Notes: generated by a model from the sequence alone, not told the origin. Numbered from the stretch's first letter, positions 6,966 to 14,015 are shown. The stretch is DNA of 14,649 nucleotides from an uncultured Eubacteriales bacterium (GCA_902493345.1 CABUPM010000058.1:1-14649), one strand, 5' to 3'. Translations and numbers: made by a program.

Positions 6966-8054
6966 ATGTTCGATCACAGAATCTATAATTTTTCTGCAGG
7001 GCCGTCGATGTTGCCGCAAGAGGTACTGGAAAAATGCGCAGCGGAGATGCTGAATTATAATGGCAGCGGAATGTCCGTGATGGAGATGAGCCATCGTTCC
7101 AAGGTATACGATGAGATCATCACGCAGGCAGAGGCATTGTTCCGAGAGGTCATGCAGATCCCGGATCAGTATAAAGTGTTGTTTCTGCAGGGCGGAGCCA
7201 GTACGCAGTTCGCGATGGTGCCCATGAATCTCCTGAGGAGCGGACGGGCGGATTATGTGGTGACAGGACAGTTTTCCAAGAAGGCTTATCAGGAAGCCCA
7301 GAAGTTCAGTGATCAGATTCATCTGGCCGGTACGACACAGGATTGTAATTTTGCCAGAGTCCCTGTGCAGGAGGAACTGGAGCTGGATCCCCAGGCCGAT
7401 TATGTTCATATTTGCATGAACAATACGATTTTCGGAACCAAGTGGCATTATATCCCGGAGACGGGCGATGTTCCGCTGGTTGCCGATATGTCCTCCTGTA
7501 TTTTGTCCGAGCCCGTGGATGTTTCCCGGTTTGGGCTGATCTATGCGGGAGCGCAGAAGAATATCGCTCCGGCAGGTCTTACGGTGGTGATCATCCGGGA
7601 GGACCTGACAGGGCATACGCTGCCCGCGACTCCTACGATGCTGGATTACGCGGTGCAGATCAAGAACGCTTCCATGTATAATACGCCACCGACCTATCCG
7701 ATCTATGTCTGCAAATTGGTGCTGGAGTGGATTCAGTCGCTGGGCGGCCTGGAGGCGATGAAGGCGCGTAATGAAAAGAAGTGCCGGATTCTGTATGATT
7801 TTCTGGATCAGAGTAAGATGTTTAAGGCGGTAGCCGACCCGATCGACCGTTCCATGATGAATGTCACATTCCGCACCGGTAATGAAGAGCTGGATGCTAA
7901 GTTTGTCAAGGAGAGCACGGCCGCGGGATTCTCCAATCTGAAAGGACATCGTTCCGTCGGCGGTATGCGGGCTTCCATCTATAACGCGATGCCGATGGAG
8001 GGTGTGGAGAAGCTGGCCGCCTTTATGAAAGAATTTGAAGAGAAAAACGCATAA
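6966..8054 (+). CDS. serC: Phosphoserine aminotransferase
   Basis: A 362-residue PLP enzyme converting 3-phosphohydroxypyruvate and glutamate to phosphoserine and 2-oxoglutarate in serine synthesis; in some bacteria it also acts in pyridoxal phosphate synthesis. Family signatures are YNFSAGPSMLP at the N-terminus, MEMSHRSKVY, QGGASTQFAMVPMNLL, ADMSSCILSEPVDV, GAQKNIAPAG, TPPTYPIYV and GHRSVGGMRASIYNAMP. The PLP lysine is K198, the same number as in the E. coli enzyme. The start ATG follows a GGGGGAG ribosome site. It shares a short transcription unit with an SGNH hydrolase 21 bp downstream; the serA gene that often accompanies serC is not in this window. Confidence 0.97.
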   Translation: MFDHRIYNFSAGPSMLPQEVLEKCAAEMLNYNGSGMSVMEMSHRSKVYDEIITQAEALFREVMQIPDQYKVLFLQGGASTQFAMVPMNLLRSGRADYVVTGQFSKKAYQEAQKFSDQIHLAGTTQDCNFARVPVQEELELDPQADYVHICMNNTIFGTKWHYIPETGDVPLVADMSSCILSEPVDVSRFGLIYAGAQKNIAPAGLTVVIIREDLTGHTLPATPTMLDYAVQIKNASMYNTPPTYPIYVCKLVLEWIQSLGGLEAMKARNEKKCRILYDFLDQSKMFKAVADPIDRSMMNVTFRTGNEELDAKFVKESTAAGFSNLKGHRSVGGMRASIYNAMPMEGVEKLAAFMKEFEEKNA

Positions 8055-8075
8055 AACATAAAGGAGGCAGTTCGA

Positions 8076-8717
8076 TTGAATACTGTATTTCAAAAGGGTG
8101 CAAAAGTATTATTTTACGGAGATTCTATTACGGATGCGGGACGCAGCCGTACAGTGGATACAGAATGGGGCCGCGGTTATGCGGCTCGGACAGCCAGAGC
8201 CTATCAGGCGCTTTTACCGGAACAGAGGATTGTTTTCCTGAACCGGGGGATCAGCGGCAATACTTCAGCGGATCTTTTGACCCGCTATGAGCAGGATGTA
8301 CTGGCCCTTCAGCCGGACTTTGTGTCGGTCATGATCGGTATCAACGATACCTGGCATGGTTGGAATGAAGGACACGTGATTCCGCACGAGACGACAGAGG
8401 CCAATGTCCGGGAGCTGCTGGGACGGATTCGCAGAGATCTGCCGCAGGCTAAGATCCTTGTATTGGAGCCCTATCTGCTGGATTCGGATCCGAAAAAGAT
8501 CAGCTGGCATGAGGACTTTGAGCCCAAGCGCGAGCGAATCCGCGCGGTCGGACAGGAGATGGCAGATTATTATATTGATCTGCCGAAGCTGTTTGCAGAA
8601 TACATGAGCCATGGCGTCCGTCAGGAAGAGCTTACAGCGGACGGCGTGCATCCGACAGAGTATGGACACGCAGTGATTGCGGAAGCATGGCTGCGCTGCG
8701 TCGGAGTGATTCAATAA
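8076..8717 (+). CDS. SGNH/GDSL-family hydrolase
   Basis: A 213-residue probable esterase or lipase-like hydrolase. The four SGNH blocks are visible: GDSIT with nucleophile S17, a Gly in NRGISGNT, GIND with the block III Asn, and DGVHP with D189 and H192. There is no signal peptide, so it is probably cytoplasmic; related cytoplasmic enzymes deacetylate small molecules or sugars, but the substrate is not evident here. The start is TTG at 8076, supported by AAGGAGG at 8061-8067 with 8 nt spacing and no better ATG nearby. It follows serC by 21 bp with no terminator, so it is probably cotranscribed. Confidence 0.88.
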   Translation: MNTVFQKGAKVLFYGDSITDAGRSRTVDTEWGRGYAARTARAYQALLPEQRIVFLNRGISGNTSADLLTRYEQDVLALQPDFVSVMIGINDTWHGWNEGHVIPHETTEANVRELLGRIRRDLPQAKILVLEPYLLDSDPKKISWHEDFEPKRERIRAVGQEMADYYIDLPKLFAEYMSHGVRQEELTADGVHPTEYGHAVIAEAWLRCVGVIQ

Positions 8718-8732
8718 GATCCTTATAACCAA

Positions 8733-8775
8733 CCCCTGGCACACTTGGGAGCGAGCCTCTTATGTGTACCAGAGG
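8733..8775. repeat. Hairpin unit A
   Basis: Arms 8733-8751 and 8757-8775 with a 5-nt loop. Fourteen Watson-Crick pairs, two G-T wobbles and three mismatches. It lies 15 bp after the SGNH hydrolase stop and is followed by TTTT, so it may serve as that gene's terminator. Confidence 0.75.
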
Positions 8776-8804
8776 TTTTGTGGGCTTCTTTGGATTTTTC
8801 AAGA

Positions 8805-8849
8805 CCTCTGGTACATTTGGGAGAATGAGACTCCTGGGCGTGCCAGAGG
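8805..8849. repeat. Hairpin unit B
   Basis: Arms 8805-8823 and 8831-8849 with loop AATGAGA. All but one position pair when G-T wobbles are allowed. The left arm reads CCTCTGGTACATTTGGGAG. Confidence 0.8.
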
Positions 8850-8878
8850 TTTTGTAGGCTTCTCTGGATTTTTGAAAG

Positions 8879-8926
8879 CCCTCTGGCACACTTTAAGAAA
8901 ATGAGACTCTTAAATGTACCAGAGGG
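8879..8926. repeat. Hairpin unit C
   Basis: Outer arms pair CCCTCTGG (8879-8886) with CCAGAGGG (8919-8926). Inner arms pair TTTAAGA (8892-8898) with TCTTAAA (8908-8914), and ACA (8888-8890) pairs with TGT (8915-8917). There is one C-A mismatch and one unpaired C. The inner sequence differs from units A and B but still pairs. Confidence 0.8.
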
Positions 8927-8996
8927 TTAGAGTTTTTGCTTGATTTTTCGTGGAGGGACGGACTTCTGGGGAAGGGTGGATCAAGAATAAGAATTG

Positions 8997-9695
8997 TCAT
9001 TTTTTGATCTTTTTGATCAGTTTTCTCGCTTTAGCGGCTGACAAAACTCCGCGGATTACGAGCTGCCAGAGAATCCTTGGCGCCTGGAAGTGTCTATGGG
9101 AGCTTGTGATAACCAGATTCTCGCCAAGCCGGATGTCATGAGTTTTGTAGTTTTTGATCTTTTCGACCTGCTTGCGATGGTATTGGGGATCGTCTAGTTT
9201 GCCCATATGCTCCAGATATACCCTTTTGCCATTGATGGTGAAGGTAAAATCTGGCCAATAGCTATAGAATCCGGAATCGATCGGGCAGTTGTGTTCGGTC
9301 ACAATGCCTAGATTTTTCAAAAATTCGTAGAGAATAATTTCGGCTCTAGAATCGAGAACCGTCCCATCAAAGGATATATCCTTGTCCAAGGGCAACTTCT
9401 CGAGCCCAAGCTCCTGATATAATTTCATCTGCTGACGTGCTTCGCGGCGCTCAGCCGGGGACAATTCCATCAGCTGCTGGTTGAGATTCCTGCGTTCCTG
9501 GCGCCATTTCTGCCGCTCTGCATATTCGGCTAAAACCTGAGGTTCGTCCTTGCGCCTCACATAGCAAGTCTTATTGCCAGTCTGCTTGTAATAATACATG
9601 TGCCCGTTGGTGTGGTGCTTATGAGACAGACTCCAAGTACCGCGGTACGAGAGGCATTTGGCAGTGACAAAAAGAAAATAAATTACAGGAAACAA
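8997..9695 (-). CDS. Uncharacterised PD-(D/E)XK-like nuclease
   Basis: A 232-residue protein of unknown role. Residues 1-45 resemble the start of uncharacterised clostridial proteins (YRGTWSLSH, then MYYYKQTGNKTCYVRR); 48-100 is a strongly charged, probably helical segment; 105-200 looks like a restriction-endonuclease-like fold. Candidate active-site residues are E119 in DSRAEIILYEFL, D149 in YWPDFTF and E162 in YLEHMG, matching the E...PDF...EH(F/M)G pattern of PD-(D/E)XK relatives; H163 stands where many have another residue, so activity is uncertain. The tail is Lys-rich. The TTG start at 9695 is chosen because AAGGAGG (9709-9703) lies 7 nt upstream. It is convergent with the SGNH gene, next to the hairpin array, and visibly more AT-rich than neighbours (hand counts: 28/60 and 21/60 GC in two consecutive lines, against 37/60 in one GTPase-gene line), suggesting transfer. 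Confidence 0.65.
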   Translation of the reverse strand: MFPVIYFLFVTAKCLSYRGTWSLSHKHHTNGHMYYYKQTGNKTCYVRRKDEPQVLAEYAERQKWRQERRNLNQQLMELSPAERREARQQMKLYQELGLEKLPLDKDISFDGTVLDSRAEIILYEFLKNLGIVTEHNCPIDSGFYSYWPDFTFTINGKRVYLEHMGKLDDPQYHRKQVEKIKNYKTHDIRLGENLVITSSHRHFQAPRILWQLVIRGVLSAAKARKLIKKIKK

Positions 9696-9718
9696 CGATA
9701 TCCCTCCTTACGAGAGAT

Positions 9719-9747
9719 ATTGTAACACTATTCTGAATATTTTGCAA
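9719..9747 (-). promoter_or_regulatory. Promoter of the nuclease-like gene
   Basis: On the minus strand, TTGCAA (9747-9742), a 17-bp spacer and TACAAT (9724-9719), with TGT directly upstream as an extended -10. The leader would be only about 17 nt, running straight into the AAGGAGG site. Confidence 0.65.
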
Positions 9748-9830
9748 TCACAAATGTATAAGAATCGCCAATTTCGCATATCACGTAGGTTCGTATCAGT
9801 TTTACTTATCTGAATGACGCAAAACCGGAA

Positions 9831-9859
9831 TTGATCCTTCTTTTTTTGACGGGTATAAT
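9831..9859 (+). promoter_or_regulatory. Sigma-A promoter of the flavodoxin-SDR operon
   Basis: TTGATC (9831-9836), a 17-bp spacer and consensus TATAAT (9854-9859). A TTGACG at 9846-9851 is too close to any good -10 to be preferred. The leader is about 30 nt. Together with the minus-strand promoter this makes the 200-bp gap 9696-9895 a divergent promoter region; I see no clear operator in it. Confidence 0.72.
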
Positions 9860-9895
9860 GATATAGTAAATAAAAACAGGAAGGAGTCTTGAAAA

Positions 9896-10411
9896 ATGGC
9901 AATTCTGATCGCGTATTATTCTCGCGCTGGAGAGAATTATTTTGGGGGAAGCTATCGTAAGATTGAAGTCGGCAACACGGAAAAAGCGGCAAATATGCTG
10001 GCAAGGCTGACAGGCGGGAAACTCCTAAGAATCGAACAGGCGGAGCCGTATTCAGAGAATTATCAGGCCTGCATCATGCAGGCCAAGCAGGATCTGCAGC
10101 AGAAGGCCCGGCCGAGGCTTGTCTCCATGCCGGAGAATCTGGACGGATATGATGAGATCTATCTGGGATACCCGAACTATTGGGGGACAATGCCGATGGC
10201 GGTCTATACATTTTTGGAGCAGTATAATTTTGCAGGTAAGACGATCCATCCGTTCTGCACGCATGAGGGCAGCGGGTTGTTGGCGACAGTAAAGGACATT
10301 CAGAAAGCGGCGCAGGGAGCCGATGTTACAGAGGGACTGGCCATTCACGGTAGCGATGTGGGGCAGGCCGGAGCCGCCCTGAAAAAATGGGTAGGGAGAG
10401 TAGGAAAATGA
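9896..10411 (+). CDS. Flavodoxin-family protein
   Basis: A 171-residue FMN-binding protein of the flavodoxin_4-like group. The N-terminal ILIAYYSRAGENY and VGNTEKAANML supply the phosphate-binding region, PNYWGTMPMAV is the flavin loop around residues 87-98, and CTHEGSGL is the second isoalloxazine-side loop. Such proteins carry one or two electrons to redox enzymes in the cytoplasm. AGGAG at 9882-9886 precedes the ATG. Its stop overlaps the start of a short-chain dehydrogenase (ATGA), so the pair is translationally coupled and may work on the same pathway. The redox partner is not identifiable here. Confidence 0.88.
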   Translation: MAILIAYYSRAGENYFGGSYRKIEVGNTEKAANMLARLTGGKLLRIEQAEPYSENYQACIMQAKQDLQQKARPRLVSMPENLDGYDEIYLGYPNYWGTMPMAVYTFLEQYNFAGKTIHPFCTHEGSGLLATVKDIQKAAQGADVTEGLAIHGSDVGQAGAALKKWVGRVGK

Positions 10412-11253
10412 CAGAGACAAATAAGAAAAAGGTAATGCTGTGGATCGGGGCGGGACAGATCGGCAGGGCAATTGCCCGACGTATGGGGACGGGTATGAAG
10501 ATCGTGGTCGGCGATAAAAGAATGGAAAACGCGCAGGCAGCCGCAAGGATCATGAATGAAGCTGGATTTGACGCTGTACCGGTTGTAACGGATCTCTCCA
10601 GCCGGGCTTCGATCCGCGCACTGATTGCGGAAGGACAAAAATACGGCGAGATTCAGATGATGGTCAATGCCGCCGGCGTATCTCCAAGCCAGGCGCCGAT
10701 AGAGACGATTTTGAAGGTCGATCTGTACGGTACAGCCGTTTTGCTGGAGGAGGTAGGCAAGGTCATTGCTGACGGCGGCGTGGGCGTGACAATCTCCAGC
10801 CAGTCCGGGTGGCGTATGCCGGCCCTGACGCCCAAGCAGGATGAACAGCTTGCGACAGCGCCGACAGAAGAGCTGCTTTCGCTGGACTTTTTAAAGCCGT
10901 CCCAGATACGGGATACGCTGCATGCCTATCAGCTGGCTAAACGGTGCAATGAGAAAAGGGTGATGGCGCAGGCGGTCGAGTGGGGACAGAGAGGCGCACG
11001 GATCAACGCGATTGCTCCCGGCATCATCGTCACACCGCTGGCACTGGATGAATTCCAGGGTCCCCGAGGAGATTTTTATAAGAATATGTTTGCCAAGTGC
11101 CCGGCAGGACGCCCCGGTACGGCAGATGAGGTTGCCAATGTGGCAGAATTGCTGATGAGCGATAAGGGCACGTTTATCACGGGTTCCGCCTTTTTGATGG
11201 ACGGCGGCGCGACGGCAAGCTACTACTATGGGCCGCTGAGACCGATAGAATAA
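10408..11253 (+). CDS. Short-chain dehydrogenase/reductase (SDR)
   Basis: A 281-residue NAD(P)-dependent oxidoreductase. It shows a GAGQIGRAIA nucleotide loop in place of the classical TGxxxGxG, VNAAGVSP (NAAG motif), the catalytic serine region ISSQSG (S130-S133), the YxxxK pair Y174/K178 in AYQLAK, and RINAIAPGIIVTP plus FLMDGG near the end, as in classical SDRs. About 40 residues separate the serine region from the Tyr, against the usual dozen or so, pointing to an insertion that could form a substrate lid. ATG 10408 is used because it overlaps the flavodoxin stop as ATGA and gives a normal Rossmann start. The substrate is unknown. Confidence 0.9.
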   Translation: MTETNKKKVMLWIGAGQIGRAIARRMGTGMKIVVGDKRMENAQAAARIMNEAGFDAVPVVTDLSSRASIRALIAEGQKYGEIQMMVNAAGVSPSQAPIETILKVDLYGTAVLLEEVGKVIADGGVGVTISSQSGWRMPALTPKQDEQLATAPTEELLSLDFLKPSQIRDTLHAYQLAKRCNEKRVMAQAVEWGQRGARINAIAPGIIVTPLALDEFQGPRGDFYKNMFAKCPAGRPGTADEVANVAELLMSDKGTFITGSAFLMDGGATASYYYGPLRPIE

Positions 11254-11356
11254 TACATACTAAAATGATATGTCATATATGCATTATGAATATTCTATGA
11301 AGCTTTGAAATTTTACGATGTTTTTTTGTTTGTAGATGATAAAAATAAAGAAAATG
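11254..11356. other. AT-rich intergenic stretch, no gene seen
   Basis: Between the SDR stop and the met promoter hairpin the sequence is very AT-rich and contains a T7 run near 11321-11327 but no convincing stem before it. I find no reading frame or RNA gene in it. It may hold upstream promoter (UP-type) sequence for the met operon. Confidence 0.4.
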
Positions 11357-11388
11357 GGAAAAGGGCTTGACAGTTTCAGCCCTTTTTC
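11357..11388 (+). terminator. Terminator-like inverted repeat overlapping the met promoter
   Basis: Stem 11357-11367 (GGAAAAGGGCT) pairs with 11378-11388 (AGCCCTTTTTC) with one G-T wobble, loop 10 nt, and a T-rich 3' arm. It could end flavodoxin-SDR transcription. It also surrounds the -35 box of the downstream promoter, so it may instead, or also, be a protein-binding site. Confidence 0.55.
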
Positions 11389-11395
11389 TTATAAT
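11367..11395 (+). promoter_or_regulatory. Consensus sigma-A promoter of metNIQ
   Basis: TTGACA (11367-11372), exactly 17 bp, TATAAT (11390-11395): both hexamers are perfect. Predicted transcription start is near 11402, giving a leader of about 35 nt before the metN GTG. That leaves no room for the S-box (SAM-I) riboswitch that often controls this operon in Firmicutes, so control must be of another kind, possibly through the surrounding inverted repeat. Confidence 0.85.
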
Positions 11396-11436
11396 AATGC
11401 GAAAAGGAAGAGGATTATACGAAGGAGGTGGCGGCA

Positions 11437-12483
11437 GTGAGCGAGATTATCCGGATTGAGGGACTCAATAAGACCTTTACATCCAAGCAGGGCGAGGTAG
11501 TGGCGCTGGACGATATTCAGCTCTCCATCCGTCAGGGAGAGATCTTTGGAATCATCGGACTCTCCGGAGCCGGTAAGAGTACTTTGGTGCGCTGTATGAA
11601 TTTCTTAGAGAGGCCCAGTCAGGGACAGGTAATTGTGGACGGACAGGATCTGGCCCAGTTAAAGCCTGCCGAGCTTCGCCGAATGCGCCAGAGTATCAGT
11701 ATGATCTTCCAGAATTATAATCTGCTGTCGCAGCGCAGTGTCCTGCGCAATATATGTTTCCCGATGGAGATCGCGGGCAAATCCTCACAGGAGGCGCGCA
11801 GCCGGGCCATGGAGCTGTTGGAGGTCGTCGGCCTCAAGGAAAAGGCGCAGGCCTATCCGGCGCAGCTCTCTGGCGGACAGAAACAGAGGGTGGCCATTGC
11901 GAGAGCCTTGGCGCTGAACCCTAAGGTGCTTTTGTGCGATGAGGCGACCAGCGCATTGGATCCGAATACGACACGCTCGATTCTGACGCTTCTTAAGGAG
12001 ATCAATCAGACAATGGGCGTAACGATTGTCGTGATCACGCATGAGATGAAAGTTATCGAGCAGATCTGCCACCGGGTCGCGGTTATTGACCACAGCCATA
12101 TTGTAGAGATAGGAGAGGTGCAGGAGGTGTTCCGGCATCCCAAGTCCCAGATTGCGCGTCAGCTTATCCTTCCGCAGGGACGCAGCGTAGAGCAGATTCA
12201 GGGCAAGAGATGCCTTCGGATCGTCTTTGACGGCAATTCTTCTTTTGAGCCTATCATTTCCAATATGACGCTTCAGTGTCAGGCGGCGGTCAACATCCTG
12301 TTTGCGGATACTAAGGATATCGACGGCAAGGCCTTTGGACAGATGGTTCTGCAGCTTCCGGAGGATGAGGCATCCGCGCAGCGGATGCTGGATTATCTGA
12401 CGGAGCGTAAGATTACATATAAGGAGGAGAGCTTGGATGTTTACACCGGAAATGCTAAGTCTGTTCTGGACGGGAATCTGTGA
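11437..12483 (+). CDS. metN: Methionine ABC importer, ATP-binding subunit
   Basis: A 348-residue ATPase powering uptake of methionine with MetI and MetQ at the cytoplasmic membrane. The ABC domain shows Walker A GLSGAGKST (41-49), signature LSGGQ (144-148), Walker B VLLCDEATSALD (D168, E169) and switch His H202. The C-terminal part (about 265-340) fits the NIL/ACT-like domain that binds methionine and inhibits transport when internal methionine is high. The GTG at 11437 is chosen: AAGGAGG (11422-11428) lies 8 nt upstream, whereas a GTG at 11428 overlaps that site. The 3' end overlaps metI by 47 nt. Confidence 0.94.
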   Translation: MSEIIRIEGLNKTFTSKQGEVVALDDIQLSIRQGEIFGIIGLSGAGKSTLVRCMNFLERPSQGQVIVDGQDLAQLKPAELRRMRQSISMIFQNYNLLSQRSVLRNICFPMEIAGKSSQEARSRAMELLEVVGLKEKAQAYPAQLSGGQKQRVAIARALALNPKVLLCDEATSALDPNTTRSILTLLKEINQTMGVTIVVITHEMKVIEQICHRVAVIDHSHIVEIGEVQEVFRHPKSQIARQLILPQGRSVEQIQGKRCLRIVFDGNSSFEPIISNMTLQCQAAVNILFADTKDIDGKAFGQMVLQLPEDEASAQRMLDYLTERKITYKEESLDVYTGNAKSVLDGNL

Positions 12484-13096
12484 GTCATTGTATATGACGC
12501 TGGTGTCTACGATTCTGGCCTATCTCTTTGGACTTCCTTTGGGAGTGATTCTATGTGTGACGGATAAAGAGGGGATTCGGCCGATGCCATGGCTGAACCG
12601 GATCCTGGGTATCCTGATCAATGTATTTCGTTCCATTCCGTTTCTGATTCTGCTGGTCGCGGTGATTCCGCTGACACGGGCCATTGTGGGAACCATCATC
12701 GGTTCTACGGCAACAATCGTGCCTCTGGTGATCGCGGCGACACCCTTTGTGGCGCGTATGGTGGAGTCCTCCATCAAAGAGGTGGATCGGGGAGTGATTG
12801 AGGCGGCACAGTCCATGGGAGCCTCACCGCTGCAGATCATCTGCCGCGTGCTGATCCCGGAGGCCAAGCCTTCCCTGCTGGTGGGAAGCGCTATTGCCAT
12901 CACGACCATTCTGGGATATTCCGCTATGGCAGGATTTGTAGGCGGAGGCGGCCTGGGCGCGATCGCCACCAATTACGGCTATTATCGGTATCAAGCCGAT
13001 ACGATGTGGGTGACGGTGCTGCTGCTGGTCGTTATTGTTCAGATCTTTCAGGAGGTGGGCATGCTGATTGCCCGCCGCACCGATAAGAGAATATAA
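12437..13096 (+). CDS. metI: Methionine ABC importer, permease subunit
   Basis: A 219-residue membrane protein with about five membrane segments. The cytoplasmic coupling motif EAAQSMGASPLQIICRVLIP (from E122) is the EAA loop that docks into MetN, and FVGGGGLGAIATNYGYYRY near the C-terminus is typical of MetI. AAGGAGGAG at 12421-12429, inside the metN coding sequence, precedes the ATG. The 47-nt overlap with metN implies coupled translation and matched amounts of subunits. The metQ gene follows after 22 bp. Confidence 0.94.
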   Translation: MFTPEMLSLFWTGICESLYMTLVSTILAYLFGLPLGVILCVTDKEGIRPMPWLNRILGILINVFRSIPFLILLVAVIPLTRAIVGTIIGSTATIVPLVIAATPFVARMVESSIKEVDRGVIEAAQSMGASPLQIICRVLIPEAKPSLLVGSAIAITTILGYSAMAGFVGGGGLGAIATNYGYYRYQADTMWVTVLLLVVIVQIFQEVGMLIARRTDKRI

Positions 13097-13118
13097 AAAA
13101 GAAAGAGGAGAAAAGAGA

Positions 13119-13949
13119 ATGAAAAAGTATGTTGCGTTGGTGTTGGCGCTGCTGCTGGGATTGACTGCGTTCGCAGGATGCTCCAGCGATGGCGGCAAGA
13201 AGGATGAGTCCGCGGAGTTGACGGTCATTAAGGTAGGAGCCAGTCCGACTCCCCATGCGGAGATTCTGGAGGCCATCAAGGGCCTGATGGCAGAGCAGGG
13301 ATACGATCTGCAGGTTGTAACCTTTAACGACTATGTTCTTCCGAACAATGCGGTAGAGAGCGGAGAGGTAGACGCGAACTACTTTCAGCACATCACCTAC
13401 ATGAATGACTTTAATGAGAAAAATGGTACCCATCTGGTTTCGGTAGCAGAGATTCACTACGAGCCGTTCGGCCTGTATCCGGGCAAGACCAAGACGCTGG
13501 AAGATCTGGCGGACGGCGCTCAGATCGCCATTCCGAATGACGGAACCAACGAAGCGCGCGCGCTTCTGCTTCTGCAGGCACAGGGTCTGATCAAGCTGAA
13601 GGAGGGCGTGGGCATCGAGGCGACCAAGCTGGATATTGTCGAGAATCCCAAGAACTTGGACATCCAGGAGATTGCGGCGGAGCTGCTGCCGCGTTCTCTG
13701 GAGGACGTAGATATGGCTGTTATCAACGGCAACTACGCGATGCAGAATGGCCTGAAGGCATCGACGGATGCTCTGGCAGTCGAGGCGGCAGATTCTGAGG
13801 CGGCTACGCTCTATGTAAATGTGCTGGCTGTTAAGGAAGGCAACGAGAACAACCCGGCCATTCAGGCGCTTGTAAAGGCACTGACCAGTGAGACCGCCAA
13901 GAAGTTCATGGAAGATACTTATAGCGGCGCAGTTGTACCGACATTCTAA
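13119..13949 (+). CDS. metQ: Methionine-binding lipoprotein of the ABC importer
   Basis: A 276-residue NlpA/MetQ-family substrate-binding lipoprotein. The signal peptide (MKKYVALVLALLLG) ends in lipobox FAGC with C21 as the lipidated residue; a short polar linker follows. The mature part carries family landmarks VGASPTPHAEIL, NDYVLPNNAVESGEVDANYFQH, AIPNDGTNEARALLLL and AVINGNYA. It sits on the outer face of the membrane and passes methionine (L-, and in some species D-Met) to MetI. ATG 13119 is preceded by AAAGAGGAG. A terminator follows 14 bp after the stop, closing the operon. Confidence 0.95.
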   Translation: MKKYVALVLALLLGLTAFAGCSSDGGKKDESAELTVIKVGASPTPHAEILEAIKGLMAEQGYDLQVVTFNDYVLPNNAVESGEVDANYFQHITYMNDFNEKNGTHLVSVAEIHYEPFGLYPGKTKTLEDLADGAQIAIPNDGTNEARALLLLQAQGLIKLKEGVGIEATKLDIVENPKNLDIQEIAAELLPRSLEDVDMAVINGNYAMQNGLKASTDALAVEAADSEAATLYVNVLAVKEGNENNPAIQALVKALTSETAKKFMEDTYSGAVVPTF

Positions 13950-13963
13950 GGAAAAGTAAAAAA

Positions 13964-13991
13964 GGGCGGCACGATAGCCGCCCTGCTTTTT
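13964..13991 (+). terminator. Rho-independent terminator of metNIQ
   Basis: GC-rich stem GGGCGGC (13964-13970) pairs with GCCGCCC (13977-13983), loop ACGATA, followed after TGC by five T. An A-run precedes the stem. Confidence 0.9.
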
Positions 13992-14015
13992 ATTTCATTC
14001 AGAAGGGAGCAGGAA

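Larger units (their letters stand above)
8733..8925. repeat. Tandem array of three hairpin-bearing repeat units
   Basis: Three copies of a 72-75 bp unit begin at 8733, 8805 and 8880. Each has a left arm of 19 nt (type CCTCTGGyACAyTTkrrrA), a 5-8 nt loop often reading ATGAGA, and a right arm of 19 nt (type CTCyTrrryGTrCCAGAGG). The outer CCTCTGG/CCAGAGG portion is nearly invariant. Spacers between hairpins are themselves similar: TTTTGTrGGCTTCTyTGGAT then TTTTyrAArr. The inner arms vary between copies while much of the pairing is retained through wobble or paired changes. The array lies between convergent genes (SGNH hydrolase and a nuclease-like gene), so it may also act as a bidirectional terminator. 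No cas genes or unique spacers of CRISPR kind are present. Confidence 0.85.

Noticed and set aside
8632..8889. An 85-codon minus-strand reading frame through the hairpin array that gives a repeated Pro/Lys-rich peptide.
   Set aside because: It starts at GTG without a ribosome site, runs into the 3' end of the SGNH gene, and its peptide repeats simply reflect DNA units whose lengths (72 and 75) are multiples of three. RNA or DNA hairpin selection explains it better.
8733..8925. CRISPR array.
   Set aside because: The spacers between hairpins are similar to one another rather than unique, units are imperfect and only three, and no cas gene is nearby.
11396..11436. S-box (SAM) or T-box leader for metNIQ.
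   Set aside because: Only about 35 nt separate the predicted transcription start from the metN start, and no S-box or T-box motif is visible.
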